Notes: a model not told the origin generated them from the letters alone. DNA of 64,000 nt from JBHGAV01 sp041946685 (GCA_041946685.1 JBHGAV010000003.1:53859-117858); one strand, 5' to 3'. Shown: positions 35,911-44,528, numbered from the stretch's first letter. A program made the numbers and translations.

Positions 35911-36524
35911 AAGCCACAACGCTCGACCGCACCATCGCCTGCTCGCTCGCCGCCTCCACGGCAATCCAGGGGATCTGGATGGGCCTGTGGAGCCCCGGAG
36001 GATTTCAGTGGTATCTGGTCTCCGCACTCGCCGCGCTAGCCGCCTACCAGGCCTGGATGGCCAGGGAAAGGCTCCCTGCCCACCTGGACATGCTGTTGCT
36101 AATGGGCGCTTTCGGAGGGCTGGGGATGATGCTCGGCACCTGGATTGACAAGGGCTTTCCGCTCATCCCCCCTCCGCCGCCGGCTCACCCGCGCGCCCCC
36201 TCGCTGCGGCCTCTGGCGACGTGGATGACGTGGTTGATGCTGTTGTTCGCGGTCCCGCCGGGCGCGGTTTGGAGCCGCTGCCTGGCGCCCGTGCGAAAAC
36301 GCCCAGGCTGGCTGGCCTTCGCGTTGCTGCTGGACACGGCGGGTATGCTCACCGGAATGATCCTGGTGGCATCCTGGTGGACGTTTCCTTTGATGCGCGC
36401 CACAGGCAGCCACTTCTCAGCGCACCACATCGCGATGCTTGTGGGCATGTTGGGGGGCATGATGGTTGCCATGCTGTTGCGGGATTTGCTGGTGAGATGG
36501 CTGATGCGCGAAAAAAACACTTGA
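35907..36524 (+). CDS. Integral membrane protein of the cbb3 operon, function unknown
   Basis: A 205-residue protein with about five or six hydrophobic helices (IQGIWMGLWSPG, WYLVSALAALAAYQAW, MLLLMGAFGGLGMMLGTWID, ATWMTWLMLLFAVPPGAVW, LAFALLLDTAGMLTGMILV, IAMLVGMLGGMMVAML). It is rich in Met and has His in SHFSAHHIAML, which would suit metal binding. It overlaps the P-type ATPase gene by ATGA, so it is the last member of the oxidase operon. I do not recognise the family. A role in copper handling or oxidase assembly is inference from position. Confidence 0.7.
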   Translation: MKATTLDRTIACSLAASTAIQGIWMGLWSPGGFQWYLVSALAALAAYQAWMARERLPAHLDMLLLMGAFGGLGMMLGTWIDKGFPLIPPPPPAHPRAPSLRPLATWMTWLMLLFAVPPGAVWSRCLAPVRKRPGWLAFALLLDTAGMLTGMILVASWWTFPLMRATGSHFSAHHIAMLVGMLGGMMVAMLLRDLLVRWLMREKNT

Positions 36525-36549
36525 CGCGTGTTTGCCCCCGCAGTAAAGT
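36521..36549 (+). promoter_or_regulatory. Predicted promoter of the SBBP-repeat gene with a dyad over the -35
   Basis: TTGACG (36521-36526) and TAAAGT (36544-36549) are 17 bp apart. Transcription would start near 36556, only about three bases before the ATG at 36559, which lacks a Shine-Dalgarno site. AAACAC (36515-36520) and GTGTTT (36528-36533) form an inverted repeat across the -35. Confidence 0.5.
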
Positions 36550-36558
36550 TGATCCCCG

Positions 36559-39500
36559 ATGCATCCCCCCGCGCGCTGGCTCTTGCCCGCCGTCTTGACC
36601 CCCGCTTTTCTGTATTCGGCCTCATCTTCCACCAGGAATGCGGCTGACCACTACGGCCAACTCCCACTTGCCTTCGAGGCAAACCGCGGCCAGTTCGATC
36701 CGGCGATCCAGTTCTTCGCCCGCGGGGAAGGGTACTCATTAGTTCTCACTCGCATGGAAGTGGTCCTGACCCTGTCGGGCCATGGTGCGTCTGCGGCCGT
36801 GAGAATGAAGTTCGTGGGCGCCAACCGTGCGCCCGTGATTCGGCCCCTCGACCGGCTGCCCGGCAGGACCAACTACTTCCTCGGTGACCCCACCCACTGG
36901 CGAACCGGAGTGCCGAACTACGCCCGCGTCGCTTACCGGGACCTTTACCCCGGTGTGTCAGCGGTCTTTTACGGAAACCACCGGCAGGTAGAATACGACC
37001 TGCTTCTGGAGCCGGGGAGCAGCCCGCGCGCCATTCGGATCGAGTTCGAGGGTGCGGACGGCCTTCGCCTGGAGAGCGGCGACCTCCTCGTCTCGACAGC
37101 AGCAGGCCAGGTGCGGCAGCGGCAGCCCGTGATTTACCAAGAGAATAACGGCCGTCGCAGCCTGGTGGACGGCCACTACTTGCTTCTGGGAAAGAACACG
37201 ATTGGGATCGAGATTCCTCACTATGACCCGGGCCTGCCGCTGAATATCGACCCGGTGCTGATTTACTCCACCTATCTGGGCGGCGACGGCGGCGCTTCGG
37301 GCGGTGTCGACACCGGGCGCGCGATCGCGAGCGATGGCGCCGGGAATACATACGTCGCCGGAACCACCGAATCCAGTTCCTACCCCTCGACAGGCGGCGC
37401 CCTGGCCACGGCCTACCGCGGCGGCTCGAGGGACGGTTTTGTCACCAAGCTCGGCCCTGGCGGTGCGGTCGTCTACTCGACTTTCTTCGGAGGGAATGGA
37501 ACCGACGAGATTCTGGGCATTGCAGTGGACCCGGCAGGAAATGCCTATCTTACCGGGTATGCCGATTCCTCTCAGTTCCCGGTCACCAGCAACGCCTTCC
37601 AGACGGCCCGGCGAGGCGGCTACGAAGCCTTTGTGGCTAAGCTGAATGCCGCGGGCTCCGCGCTGCTTTACTGCACACTCCTCGGCGGCGCGGGTGACGA
37701 CCTCGCTAACGCGGTCAAGGTGAACTCCGCCGGCGAGGCATATGTTGCCGGCCAGACCACCTCGCCGGGTTTCCCCGTCACGCCCGGCGCGTTTCAGCCC
37801 TCGTTCCGGCAGGCCTTCGATGCGTTCGTCGCCAAGCTCCGGCCCGACGGCAGCGGCCTCATCTACTCGACCCTCCTGGGCGGCGGCAACGACGACATGG
37901 CGACAGCTCTGGCGCTGGATCCTTCCGGCATGGCTTATGTAGCCGGCAGGACGGCCTCGGCGGATTTCCCGATCACTGCCGGCGCGGCGCGGAAGACTGT
38001 CCAGTTCGAGGACGGGTTTGTGACGAAGCTTAATGCAGAGGGGAGTGCCCTCGTTTATTCCACCTTCGTCGGTGGCAGCTCTACCGATGGCGCAAGGGGC
38101 ATCGCCGTGGACAGCGCCGGACAGGCGTATGTCGCGGGCGCCACCTGGTCCGGAGATCTCCCTGTCACGAAGTCCTCTACTCTGATTGGCTTCGAAGGTG
38201 GCGTTCTCGACCCCGTACGATTGCTGCTGAAGGCGTTGCGGGCGTACCGGTTTCAGAACCTTTCCGGTGGACAAGACGCCTACGTGCTCAAATTGGATAG
38301 CGCCGGATCCTCTTTCCTCGGCGGAGCATACATCGGGGGCAAAGGCCTGGATGCCGCCAACGGCATCGCCGTCACTTCCGCCGGCGAGGTGGTCCTGGCA
38401 GGGGAAACGGAATCCCCGGACTTGCTCGTCACTTCCGGCGCCCGTCAGAGCTACAACGCCGGAGGCAAGGCCGACGGGTTTGTGGCGAAGTTCAAGGCGG
38501 ATGACCTGAGTCTCACCTACCTGAGCTACCTGGGCGGCTCTGGCGAGGATCGAATCCACAGCGTGGCCGCAGACGATCTGAACGGAATCTGTCTAACCGG
38601 CTTTACTAGTTCGGCCAATTTCCCCACAACGCCGGGAGCCTATCTGGCGTCCGCTCCGGGTGGAGGCGGGGATGCTTTCGCAGCCAAGTTGGACCAGGCT
38701 GGCTCCAGCTTCGCTTTCACCACCTTCCTCGGGGGAGGGGGAACGAGCACCAGCGAAGAGGGTCTGGACATCGCCGCCGATGCCGCCGGAAACGCGTATG
38801 TTACGGGAGCCACGCCGTCGGTCAATTTCCCCGTAACCGACAGCGCCGTTCAACCATGGTACCGGGGCGGCAAGGGAACCGACGTTTTCGTCGCCAAGCT
38901 CGATCCCACCGGTCGCCACCTCCTCTATTCGACCTATCTCGGCGGCTCGGGAGTGGACGCCGGCTCGGGGATAGCCGTGGACACGGGGGGAAGTGCCTAT
39001 GTGGCGGGAGTCGCTCAAGCCGGCTTCCCGGTCACCCCAGGCGCGTTTCAGACTCAATTGCGCGGCAACTTCGATGTATTTCTCGCCAAGCTCAGTCCGG
39101 ACGGGGACAAGTTGCTCTTCTCCACCTACCTGGGAGGCAGTCGCGATGAGGGCATCGAGCGCTTCTACCCCAGAGTCGCGCTCGACGGCTCGGGCCTGCC
39201 CTACGTCGCCGGCACCACGGAGTCCAGCGACTTCCCCACGACTGCCGGCGCATTCCGGCGTTCTCTCGCCGGCGGGCGGGACACTTTCGTGACTAAGTTC
39301 AAAGCCGATGGCAGTGGCCTTGGCTACTCAACGCTCTTCGGCGGCGATAAGAGCGACGACTTGTACGGCCTCGCGGTGGACGCATCGGGCCAGGCTTACG
39401 TCGCGGGGATCACCGCCTCCGACTACACGTCCTTTCCTACCACGCCGGGTGCATACAAGAGCACTTACGGCGGATCCAGCAATGTCTTCGTGGCCAAGCT

Positions 39501-40836
39501 CAACGCCGATGGCAGCGGACTGACGTATTCGACCTTGTTCGGCGGGGCCAATTCTGACGGAGCCTGCCGCCTCGCCATTGACAGCGCCGGGGCGGCATAT
39601 ATCGTAGGCTTCACCAATTCGCCGGATTTCCCCAGGACACCGGGCAGCGCAATCGCCGGCTCCGCATCCGCCACCTACTTCGTCGCAAAGCTCAATTCCA
39701 CCGGCTCCGCGTTGGACTTCTCCAACCGATTCATGCTCGCCGAGCCGAACTACCTCGATCTGGGCATCGCAGTGGACACTGATCGCGGAGTCCTGGTCGC
39801 GGGACAGACCACCTTGCAGGGTCTGCCCGTCACCGACGACGCTCCGCAGGTGTCGCTGGCGGCGGCTCCGGACGGCTTCGTCATGAGATTCAACCCCGAT
39901 GGGATCACCGTGAGTTACGCCACATACCTGGCCGGCGGCGGCGCGGACAAGGCGCAGGCGCTCGCCGTGGACAGCGCCGGGAACGCTTACGTGACCGGCC
40001 AGACCGGCTCCAGTGACTTCTTGAGGACTCCCGGCGCCGTCCAGAACTCCCTGGCGGGGCCGCGCAATGCTTTCGTGACGAAACTGGATCTTACCCGAAC
40101 CCTTCCGGTGGAGAGGCCCATCATCTCCAGCGTGCTGAACTACGCCTCCGGCCAGGCCGTCCTGGCCCCGGGCGCGATCATCACCATTACCGGCGACCGC
40201 CTGGCTGCGGACACCCTGGAGGCGGGCAAACCACTGGACCAACGCACCACGCCGTTGCCCACGTCACTGGGCAGCACGGTCGTGAGCGCTGCCGGGCGAA
40301 ATCTGCCCCTATTTTCCGTCAGTCCGAACAAGATCGTTGCACAACTGTCTTATGGCACACCCGCCGAGGCGACCGCTTACCTGCTTGTCTACGTGAACGG
40401 TATCTCAAGCCGGCCGTTCACGATCAGCGTCCGCAGCATGGCAATCGGCATCCTGGCCGTCTACAAGACTGACCTTACTCCTAACAGCGCCGGCGCCAAG
40501 TTCACCGCCGGCGACACAATGATCGCCTATGTTACCGGCGCGGGCCTGACAAACCCGACTGTCTCCTCTGCCGCGCCGGCTCCGTCGACAAACGTGAACG
40601 TCGCTCAGCAGCCGGAACGCATCACCATGACCCGCCCGGAGAATCCCTCCCAGGGCACAAGCGGTGAGTTGCAGTCCTTCACGTTGGTGCCGGGGCTGGT
40701 CGGTGTCGCTCAGGCCAGGATACTGATCCCCACCCACACGGAGCCGGGCGCGGGAGATCAGCTTGATCTAGGCATCGGGTGGAGGAACGTGGATTCCAAC
40801 AAGTATCGGATCTACGTCACGCAGAAGATCGATTGA
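36559..40836 (+). CDS. Giant secreted SBBP-repeat protein with Solibacter-type C-terminal domain
   Basis: A 1425-residue protein. After a short hydrophobic N-terminus comes a conserved pre-repeat domain with FEANRGQFDPAIQFFARGEG, PGRTNYFLGDP and VFYGNHRQVEYDL. About 14 SBBP (beta-propeller-like) repeats follow, between residues 230 and 1180. Each has YSTYLGG-type, GNAYVAGxT-type and DAFVAKL-type strands. The end (residues 1190-1425) begins ISSVLNYASGQAVLAPGAII and fits the TIGR03437-type domain common in Solibacter. It is presumably a cell-surface or extracellular structural or binding protein. A related C-terminal-type domain starts the next gene, 7 bp downstream. Confidence 0.92.
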   Translation: MHPPARWLLPAVLTPAFLYSASSSTRNAADHYGQLPLAFEANRGQFDPAIQFFARGEGYSLVLTRMEVVLTLSGHGASAAVRMKFVGANRAPVIRPLDRLPGRTNYFLGDPTHWRTGVPNYARVAYRDLYPGVSAVFYGNHRQVEYDLLLEPGSSPRAIRIEFEGADGLRLESGDLLVSTAAGQVRQRQPVIYQENNGRRSLVDGHYLLLGKNTIGIEIPHYDPGLPLNIDPVLIYSTYLGGDGGASGGVDTGRAIASDGAGNTYVAGTTESSSYPSTGGALATAYRGGSRDGFVTKLGPGGAVVYSTFFGGNGTDEILGIAVDPAGNAYLTGYADSSQFPVTSNAFQTARRGGYEAFVAKLNAAGSALLYCTLLGGAGDDLANAVKVNSAGEAYVAGQTTSPGFPVTPGAFQPSFRQAFDAFVAKLRPDGSGLIYSTLLGGGNDDMATALALDPSGMAYVAGRTASADFPITAGAARKTVQFEDGFVTKLNAEGSALVYSTFVGGSSTDGARGIAVDSAGQAYVAGATWSGDLPVTKSSTLIGFEGGVLDPVRLLLKALRAYRFQNLSGGQDAYVLKLDSAGSSFLGGAYIGGKGLDAANGIAVTSAGEVVLAGETESPDLLVTSGARQSYNAGGKADGFVAKFKADDLSLTYLSYLGGSGEDRIHSVAADDLNGICLTGFTSSANFPTTPGAYLASAPGGGGDAFAAKLDQAGSSFAFTTFLGGGGTSTSEEGLDIAADAAGNAYVTGATPSVNFPVTDSAVQPWYRGGKGTDVFVAKLDPTGRHLLYSTYLGGSGVDAGSGIAVDTGGSAYVAGVAQAGFPVTPGAFQTQLRGNFDVFLAKLSPDGDKLLFSTYLGGSRDEGIERFYPRVALDGSGLPYVAGTTESSDFPTTAGAFRRSLAGGRDTFVTKFKADGSGLGYSTLFGGDKSDDLYGLAVDASGQAYVAGITASDYTSFPTTPGAYKSTYGGSSNVFVAKLNADGSGLTYSTLFGGANSDGACRLAIDSAGAAYIVGFTNSPDFPRTPGSAIAGSASATYFVAKLNSTGSALDFSNRFMLAEPNYLDLGIAVDTDRGVLVAGQTTLQGLPVTDDAPQVSLAAAPDGFVMRFNPDGITVSYATYLAGGGADKAQALAVDSAGNAYVTGQTGSSDFLRTPGAVQNSLAGPRNAFVTKLDLTRTLPVERPIISSVLNYASGQAVLAPGAIITITGDRLAADTLEAGKPLDQRTTPLPTSLGSTVVSAAGRNLPLFSVSPNKIVAQLSYGTPAEATAYLLVYVNGISSRPFTISVRSMAIGILAVYKTDLTPNSAGAKFTAGDTMIAYVTGAGLTNPTVSSAAPAPSTNVNVAQQPERITMTRPENPSQGTSGELQSFTLVPGLVGVAQARILIPTHTEPGAGDQLDLGIGWRNVDSNKYRIYVTQKID

Positions 40837-40843
40837 GGCTCTC

Positions 40844-42517
40844 ATGAAAGCTCCTTCCATGCTGGTGGTCTTCGGTCTCCTGCTGGCCGCCGCGGCGGCG
40901 GCAAGTGGGGAGCCGGTGATTGACGCGGTGATGAATTCCGCCAGTTACGCGCTCCCGGGGATGCCAAACTCCGGCATCGCTCAGGGCTCCATGTTCGTAA
41001 TCTTCGGAAAGGGCCTGGGACCGCCTGCGCTGAAGATCGCCTCAGCTCTCCCCCTGCCAACTTCCCTGGCCGGCGTCTCCGTCAGTGTGACCGTGCAGGG
41101 AACCACGGTGGACTGCTTCGTGTATTACGCGATGGAGACTCAGGCGGCAGCCATCCTGCCTTCGGTGACCCCCATCGGCAGCGGCACGATCAAGGTGACC
41201 TACCTGGGAGCCGCGAGCCAGCCGGCCACGGTCAATGTGGTTCGAAGCGCTCCTGGCGTCTACGCCCGCAACCAGGCGGGGACCGGACCGGCGATCGTGC
41301 AGAACTACACACCCGCGGCCCCATGGCCCGTCAATGCCCTGAATGAGTCGGCCCATCCGGGGGGTGTAGAGGTGCTTTGGGCGACGGGGCTAGGCCCGAT
41401 CAGCGGCGACGATTCCACGTATCCGCCCGTGGGCAGCCTCCCTTTCAACGTCGAGGTCATCGTGGGCGGTAAGTCTGCCAAAGTGGACTACGCCGGCCGT
41501 TCACCCTATTACGCCGGCATCGACCAGATCAACTTCGTGGTGCCGGAGGGCGTCGAGGGTTGTTATGTCCCCATCAACCTCAAGGTGGATGGAGTTCTGG
41601 GAAACCCGGTGACGATGTCCATCGCGGCTTCAGGGAAGACCTGCTCGGATTCCTCTGGCCTCGCTTCCCCGGATTTGGAGAGGGCCTTGGAGAGCGGAGA
41701 GGCCAGAATCGGCGTGATCAATCTGGGCCAGGTGAAGAGCACTATGAGGAGCGGTGCGACGAAGACCGAGGCCAGCTTGGATCAGGGCGCAGCGGCGTTC
41801 TTTCGGAGAACCGTTTCCGAAATGCTGGCGGGGCTCGGTCCCGTGCAGGTTGCCTCCACGCCGGGCGCTTGCGTCGTGTACGGCCTCAGGGCCCAGGATG
41901 ACATCCAATGGGTACCGTATGATCCCGTCCCAAAGCAGCCCCTGGATGCCGGGCCGGCCCTGTTCGTGAGCGGTCCTGGCGGCGCACGCGACATCGCCCA
42001 AGTGCGGCAGGGGCTGTACGATTCCGTCTTCGCCTACTCCGATGGGCAGGTTGTCACCCAGCCGGTGTACCTCGTCCCCGGTGCCTACGCCGTGGACAAC
42101 GGTGGCGGCGGCGCAGACGTGCTGGCCTTCCAGGCGACCACCAAGATCCCTGCTGCCTTCACCTGGCAGCTTCCCACCAGCAACCTGATCTCGCGGTCGC
42201 AGAACCTGACGATTCAATGGACCGGAGCGGACGCGAGCCAGGTCGTTTCTATCGTCGGCGCTTCCATGAACGTGCTTTCCGGCGTGGTGGGAGCATTTGT
42301 CTGTCAGGAGAGGTCCTCCGCAGGGAGGTTCGTTGTGCCGTCCTGGGTTCTCTCCTCTCTGCCTGCCGGGGATGCAAGAGGCTCCGCCTACCCGGCCGGC
42401 CTTCTCGGGGTCTCCGTCCAGCCCCTGCCCGGTTCAGGCAAGTTCTCAGCCCCGGGGCTCGACCTCGGCTATCTTCAGTACACGTTCCAGCACGTCACCA
42501 ACGTGACCTTCCAGTAG
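40844..42517 (+). CDS. Secreted protein with TIGR03437-like domain and an unknown C-terminal half
   Basis: A 557-residue protein with a signal peptide (LVVFGLLLAAAAAASGEP). Residues 25-270 form a TIGR03437-like domain: IDAVMNSASYALPGMPNSGI, GSMFVIFGKGLGPP, VLWATGLGPISGDDSTYPP and YYAGIDQINFVVPEGVEGCY. The remaining half (NLGQVKSTMRSGATKTEAS, DAGPALFVSGPGGARDI, TWQLPTSNLISRSQNLTIQW) has no family I recognise. The gene lies 7 bp after the SBBP gene and is likely co-transcribed. Confidence 0.8.
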   Translation: MKAPSMLVVFGLLLAAAAAASGEPVIDAVMNSASYALPGMPNSGIAQGSMFVIFGKGLGPPALKIASALPLPTSLAGVSVSVTVQGTTVDCFVYYAMETQAAAILPSVTPIGSGTIKVTYLGAASQPATVNVVRSAPGVYARNQAGTGPAIVQNYTPAAPWPVNALNESAHPGGVEVLWATGLGPISGDDSTYPPVGSLPFNVEVIVGGKSAKVDYAGRSPYYAGIDQINFVVPEGVEGCYVPINLKVDGVLGNPVTMSIAASGKTCSDSSGLASPDLERALESGEARIGVINLGQVKSTMRSGATKTEASLDQGAAAFFRRTVSEMLAGLGPVQVASTPGACVVYGLRAQDDIQWVPYDPVPKQPLDAGPALFVSGPGGARDIAQVRQGLYDSVFAYSDGQVVTQPVYLVPGAYAVDNGGGGADVLAFQATTKIPAAFTWQLPTSNLISRSQNLTIQWTGADASQVVSIVGASMNVLSGVVGAFVCQERSSAGRFVVPSWVLSSLPAGDARGSAYPAGLLGVSVQPLPGSGKFSAPGLDLGYLQYTFQHVTNVTFQ

Positions 42518-42590
42518 CCTTGCGCCGGGAGCGGCTATAATCGGAGATAAGGTAGCAGGCGCCCCCGCGCCGGCGGAGCAGCCGGCCGAT

Positions 42591-42947
42591 ATGCATGAAG
42601 CATCCATAGTGCAGAGCCTCATCGAATTGGTGCGTCAGAACGTTCCCGACCCAGCCGCAGTGCGGCGCGTGGATGTTCGGGTGGGCCTGCTGTCCGGGGT
42701 AAGCCCCGATAGCATGCGGTTCTACTTCGACCTGATGCGCGAGGAGGCCCTCAGCCCCCAGGCCGAATTGGCGGTGACCCTCGAGCCCTTGCAGGCACGC
42801 TGCGGCAGTTGCGGCGCCGAGCACTCTCTGACCGAGACGGTATGGCTTTGCCCTGCTTGCGGCGATCGCGCGCTCGAGTTCCGCAACGGCGATGAGCTGC
42901 ATCTAAGCAGCATTGAGGTGGAAGATGGCGAAGGTATTCACGCTTGA
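42591..42947 (+). CDS. hypA: Hydrogenase maturation nickel metallochaperone HypA
   Basis: A 118-residue protein of normal HypA length. The N-terminus MHEASIVQSLIELV carries the nickel-binding His2-Glu3. The zinc site is CGSCGAEHSL and WLCPACGD. HypA passes nickel to the large subunit of [NiFe] hydrogenases together with HypB. It overlaps hypB by 23 bp. No hydrogenase structural genes or hypCDEF are seen nearby. A TATAAT at 42536-42541 may be its -10 element, without a good -35. Confidence 0.92.
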   Translation: MHEASIVQSLIELVRQNVPDPAAVRRVDVRVGLLSGVSPDSMRFYFDLMREEALSPQAELAVTLEPLQARCGSCGAEHSLTETVWLCPACGDRALEFRNGDELHLSSIEVEDGEGIHA

Positions 42948-43590
42948 GCAAAGGATCCTGAAACGCAACAGCGAGGTGGCCGACGAGAACCGGCGGCTGT
43001 TCGACGCCCACGGCGTCTACGCCGTCTCGCTGGCTTCCAGCCCCGGCTCGGGCAAGACCAGCCTCCTCGAGAAGAGCCTGGCGTTCCTACGCGAGGAGGT
43101 CAGCGTGGGCGTGATCGAGGGCGATGTCCAGACCGACAGGGACGCGAGGCGCATCGAATCCCTAGGCGTGCCGGTGGTGCAGGTGGTCACCAACGGCACC
43201 TGCCACCTGGACGCCCAGATGGTGCAGGGCGCATTGACCCAATTGGAGATCGGGAAGGTTGAGTTGCTCTTCATCGAGAACGTCGGCAACCTGGTCTGCC
43301 CCGCATCGTATGACCTGGGGGAGCACCTCAGGGTGGTCCTCGCCAGCACCACCGAAGGGGAAGACAAACCCCTGAAGTACCCGGCGATGTTCCGCCGGTC
43401 TCAAGCTCTGGTCATGAACAAGATCGACCTGCTGCCTTACCTCCCTTACGACCTCCAGGAGGCCAAGGCCCTCGCCCTCCGCGTCAATCCTTCCCTGGAG
43501 ATTTTCGAAACATCCTGCACCACAAGTTCTGGTATCTCAGAATTTTGCCGGTGGATCATCACCCGAATGAACGAGACCTCTGCTGCGTGA
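42925..43590 (+). CDS. hypB: Hydrogenase nickel incorporation GTPase HypB
   Basis: A 221-residue protein from the ATG at 42925 (GAGGTGG just upstream). GTPase motifs: P-loop SLASSPGSGKTSLLEKS, GDVQTDRDARRIESLGVPV, FIENVGNLVCPASYDLGEHL with the metal-bridging Cys, and MNKIDLLPY for guanine recognition. The His-rich N-terminal nickel store of some HypB proteins is absent. It provides GTP-dependent nickel release in hydrogenase maturation. A urease or other nickel-enzyme role is possible since no hydrogenase is in view. Confidence 0.94.
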   Translation: MAKVFTLEQRILKRNSEVADENRRLFDAHGVYAVSLASSPGSGKTSLLEKSLAFLREEVSVGVIEGDVQTDRDARRIESLGVPVVQVVTNGTCHLDAQMVQGALTQLEIGKVELLFIENVGNLVCPASYDLGEHLRVVLASTTEGEDKPLKYPAMFRRSQALVMNKIDLLPYLPYDLQEAKALALRVNPSLEIFETSCTTSSGISEFCRWIITRMNETSAA

Positions 43591-43653
43591 GCGGGGTGCC
43601 GGGCGCGCCGGGAGGGTGGCCATCCCCGCTTGGGTTGATGTGGTACCAGTACT

Positions 43654-43690
43654 GAACTAGCGCAAAGGCTGCAAGAATGAGCGCTAGTTC
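43654..43690. repeat. Inverted repeat, 10-bp perfect arms
   Basis: GAACTAGCGC (43654-43663) and GCGCTAGTTC (43681-43690) are exact complements separated by 17 nt. The repeat lies 64 bp after the hypB stop. No T-run follows, so a simple intrinsic terminator is unlikely. An operator or a REP-like element is possible. Confidence 0.55.
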
Positions 43691-43719
43691 TATTGAACCC
43701 GAACTACAGCCTAAGGTAT

Positions 43720-43746
43720 TCTCTTGGGGTGACATAGACCAAGAGA
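43720..43746. repeat. Inverted repeat, 8-bp perfect arms
   Basis: TCTCTTGG (43720-43727) and CCAAGAGA (43739-43746) flank an 11-nt loop. It sits 70 bp upstream of the PEP-CTERM gene start and 29 bp after the other inverted repeat, so both may be leader hairpins or protein-binding sites. Confidence 0.5.
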
Positions 43747-43816
43747 GGCATCCCTGATGACGGTGGGTGCAAGTTAACGAAATGTCACGATTTGGGCACG
43801 GGGAGGAAGGTTACAA

Positions 43817-44440
43817 TTGCGACGACTCATTCTGGTGTTGGCGATCGCGCTAATCGGCGTAGCTACCGCCTCTGCGGATGGGCTGTGTACTGACAATTAC
43901 GGCGTGAACGTCCTGACGCCGGGCTTCTTTTGCGAGTTGGGTGGGCTTACTTTCAGCAATTTCAGCGCTTCTCAGATTGGCCTGGGATCTGCCCCAATCA
44001 TCGCCATTGCGGCTGGTATCTCGGGCCACGAGACGGGCGTTTCCGGCAGCACCATCAACCTCTTCTTTCAGACCAACTTCAACGTGGTAACGGACCAGTT
44101 CCGCGACATCACGTTCGCGTATACGGTCACGGGCGGGATCGTTGGAATTGACGGCTGGATGGGCGGGAGTGGTGTCAGGAACATCTCCGAGATTGCCTAC
44201 GAAGATGAGGGCCACACGCAGCAGATCGGTTCCCTGCTCCTGACTTCGGCCACCCCGCAAGACTCTGTGTGGTTTGAGGGCATCTCGTCGCCCGCGTACA
44301 TCGTGAAGGACATCACCCTGCAAACGGGTGCTACGATGTCCGAGTTCACCCAGAGTTTCCATACGCCCGAGCCGCTGACGTTCGGTCTGATCGGCTCCGG
44401 CCTGCTGCTTTTGGGATTGCTGCGGCGTAAGACGCACTGA
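43817..44440 (+). CDS. PEP-CTERM sorting domain protein
   Basis: A 207-residue protein with a TTG start preceded by GGGAGGAAGG. It has a signal peptide (LILVLAIALIGVATASA). The body is Gly/Ser/Thr-rich and beta-structured (GGLTFSNFSASQIGLGSAP, DITFAYTVTGGIVGIDGW). The C-terminus TPEPLTFGLIGSGLLLLGLL followed by RRK is a textbook PEP-CTERM tripartite signal, which is recognised by an exosortase and cleaved during export. No exosortase gene is in the window. A terminator follows. Confidence 0.9.
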   Translation: MRRLILVLAIALIGVATASADGLCTDNYGVNVLTPGFFCELGGLTFSNFSASQIGLGSAPIIAIAAGISGHETGVSGSTINLFFQTNFNVVTDQFRDITFAYTVTGGIVGIDGWMGGSGVRNISEIAYEDEGHTQQIGSLLLTSATPQDSVWFEGISSPAYIVKDITLQTGATMSEFTQSFHTPEPLTFGLIGSGLLLLGLLRRKTH

Positions 44441-44482
44441 CCTCGGTCGCTGACCTTAGTAGCTTTCCCGGTTTCTGACGGG

Positions 44483-44510
44483 CCGGCCGCGTGAGCGGCC
44501 GGTGGGTTTT
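44483..44510 (+). terminator. Rho-independent terminator after the PEP-CTERM gene
   Basis: CCGGCCGC, a GTGA loop and GCGGCCGG form a perfect 8-bp GC stem, followed by TGGGTTTT. It is 42 bp after the stop codon. The T-run is only on the plus-strand side, so it acts on the PEP-CTERM transcript and does not serve the convergent regulator gene. Confidence 0.8.
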
Positions 44511-44528
44511 GCATTCTAGAATCTTCCT

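Larger units (their letters stand above)
43591..43816. other. Gene-free leader region of the PEP-CTERM gene with two inverted repeats
   Basis: About 225 bp. Besides the two hairpin-forming repeats listed separately it holds the GGGAGG Shine-Dalgarno site before the TTG at 43817. I see no small ORF or consensus promoter. Confidence 0.4.

Noticed and set aside
36958..38559. Minus-strand ORF of 533 codons
   Set aside because: Antisense to the repeat region of the SBBP gene; its own repetition merely mirrors the coding repeats.
37260..40080. Regularly spaced repeats resembling a CRISPR or satellite array
   Set aside because: They are coding SBBP repeats of about 70-80 residues, degenerate at DNA level and in frame.
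43747..43816. Possible sigma-54 promoter of the PEP-CTERM gene, expected if the neighbouring regulator controlled it
   Set aside because: TTGGGCACGG at 43792 onward resembles a -24 box, but no GC-containing -12 box occurs at the required distance.
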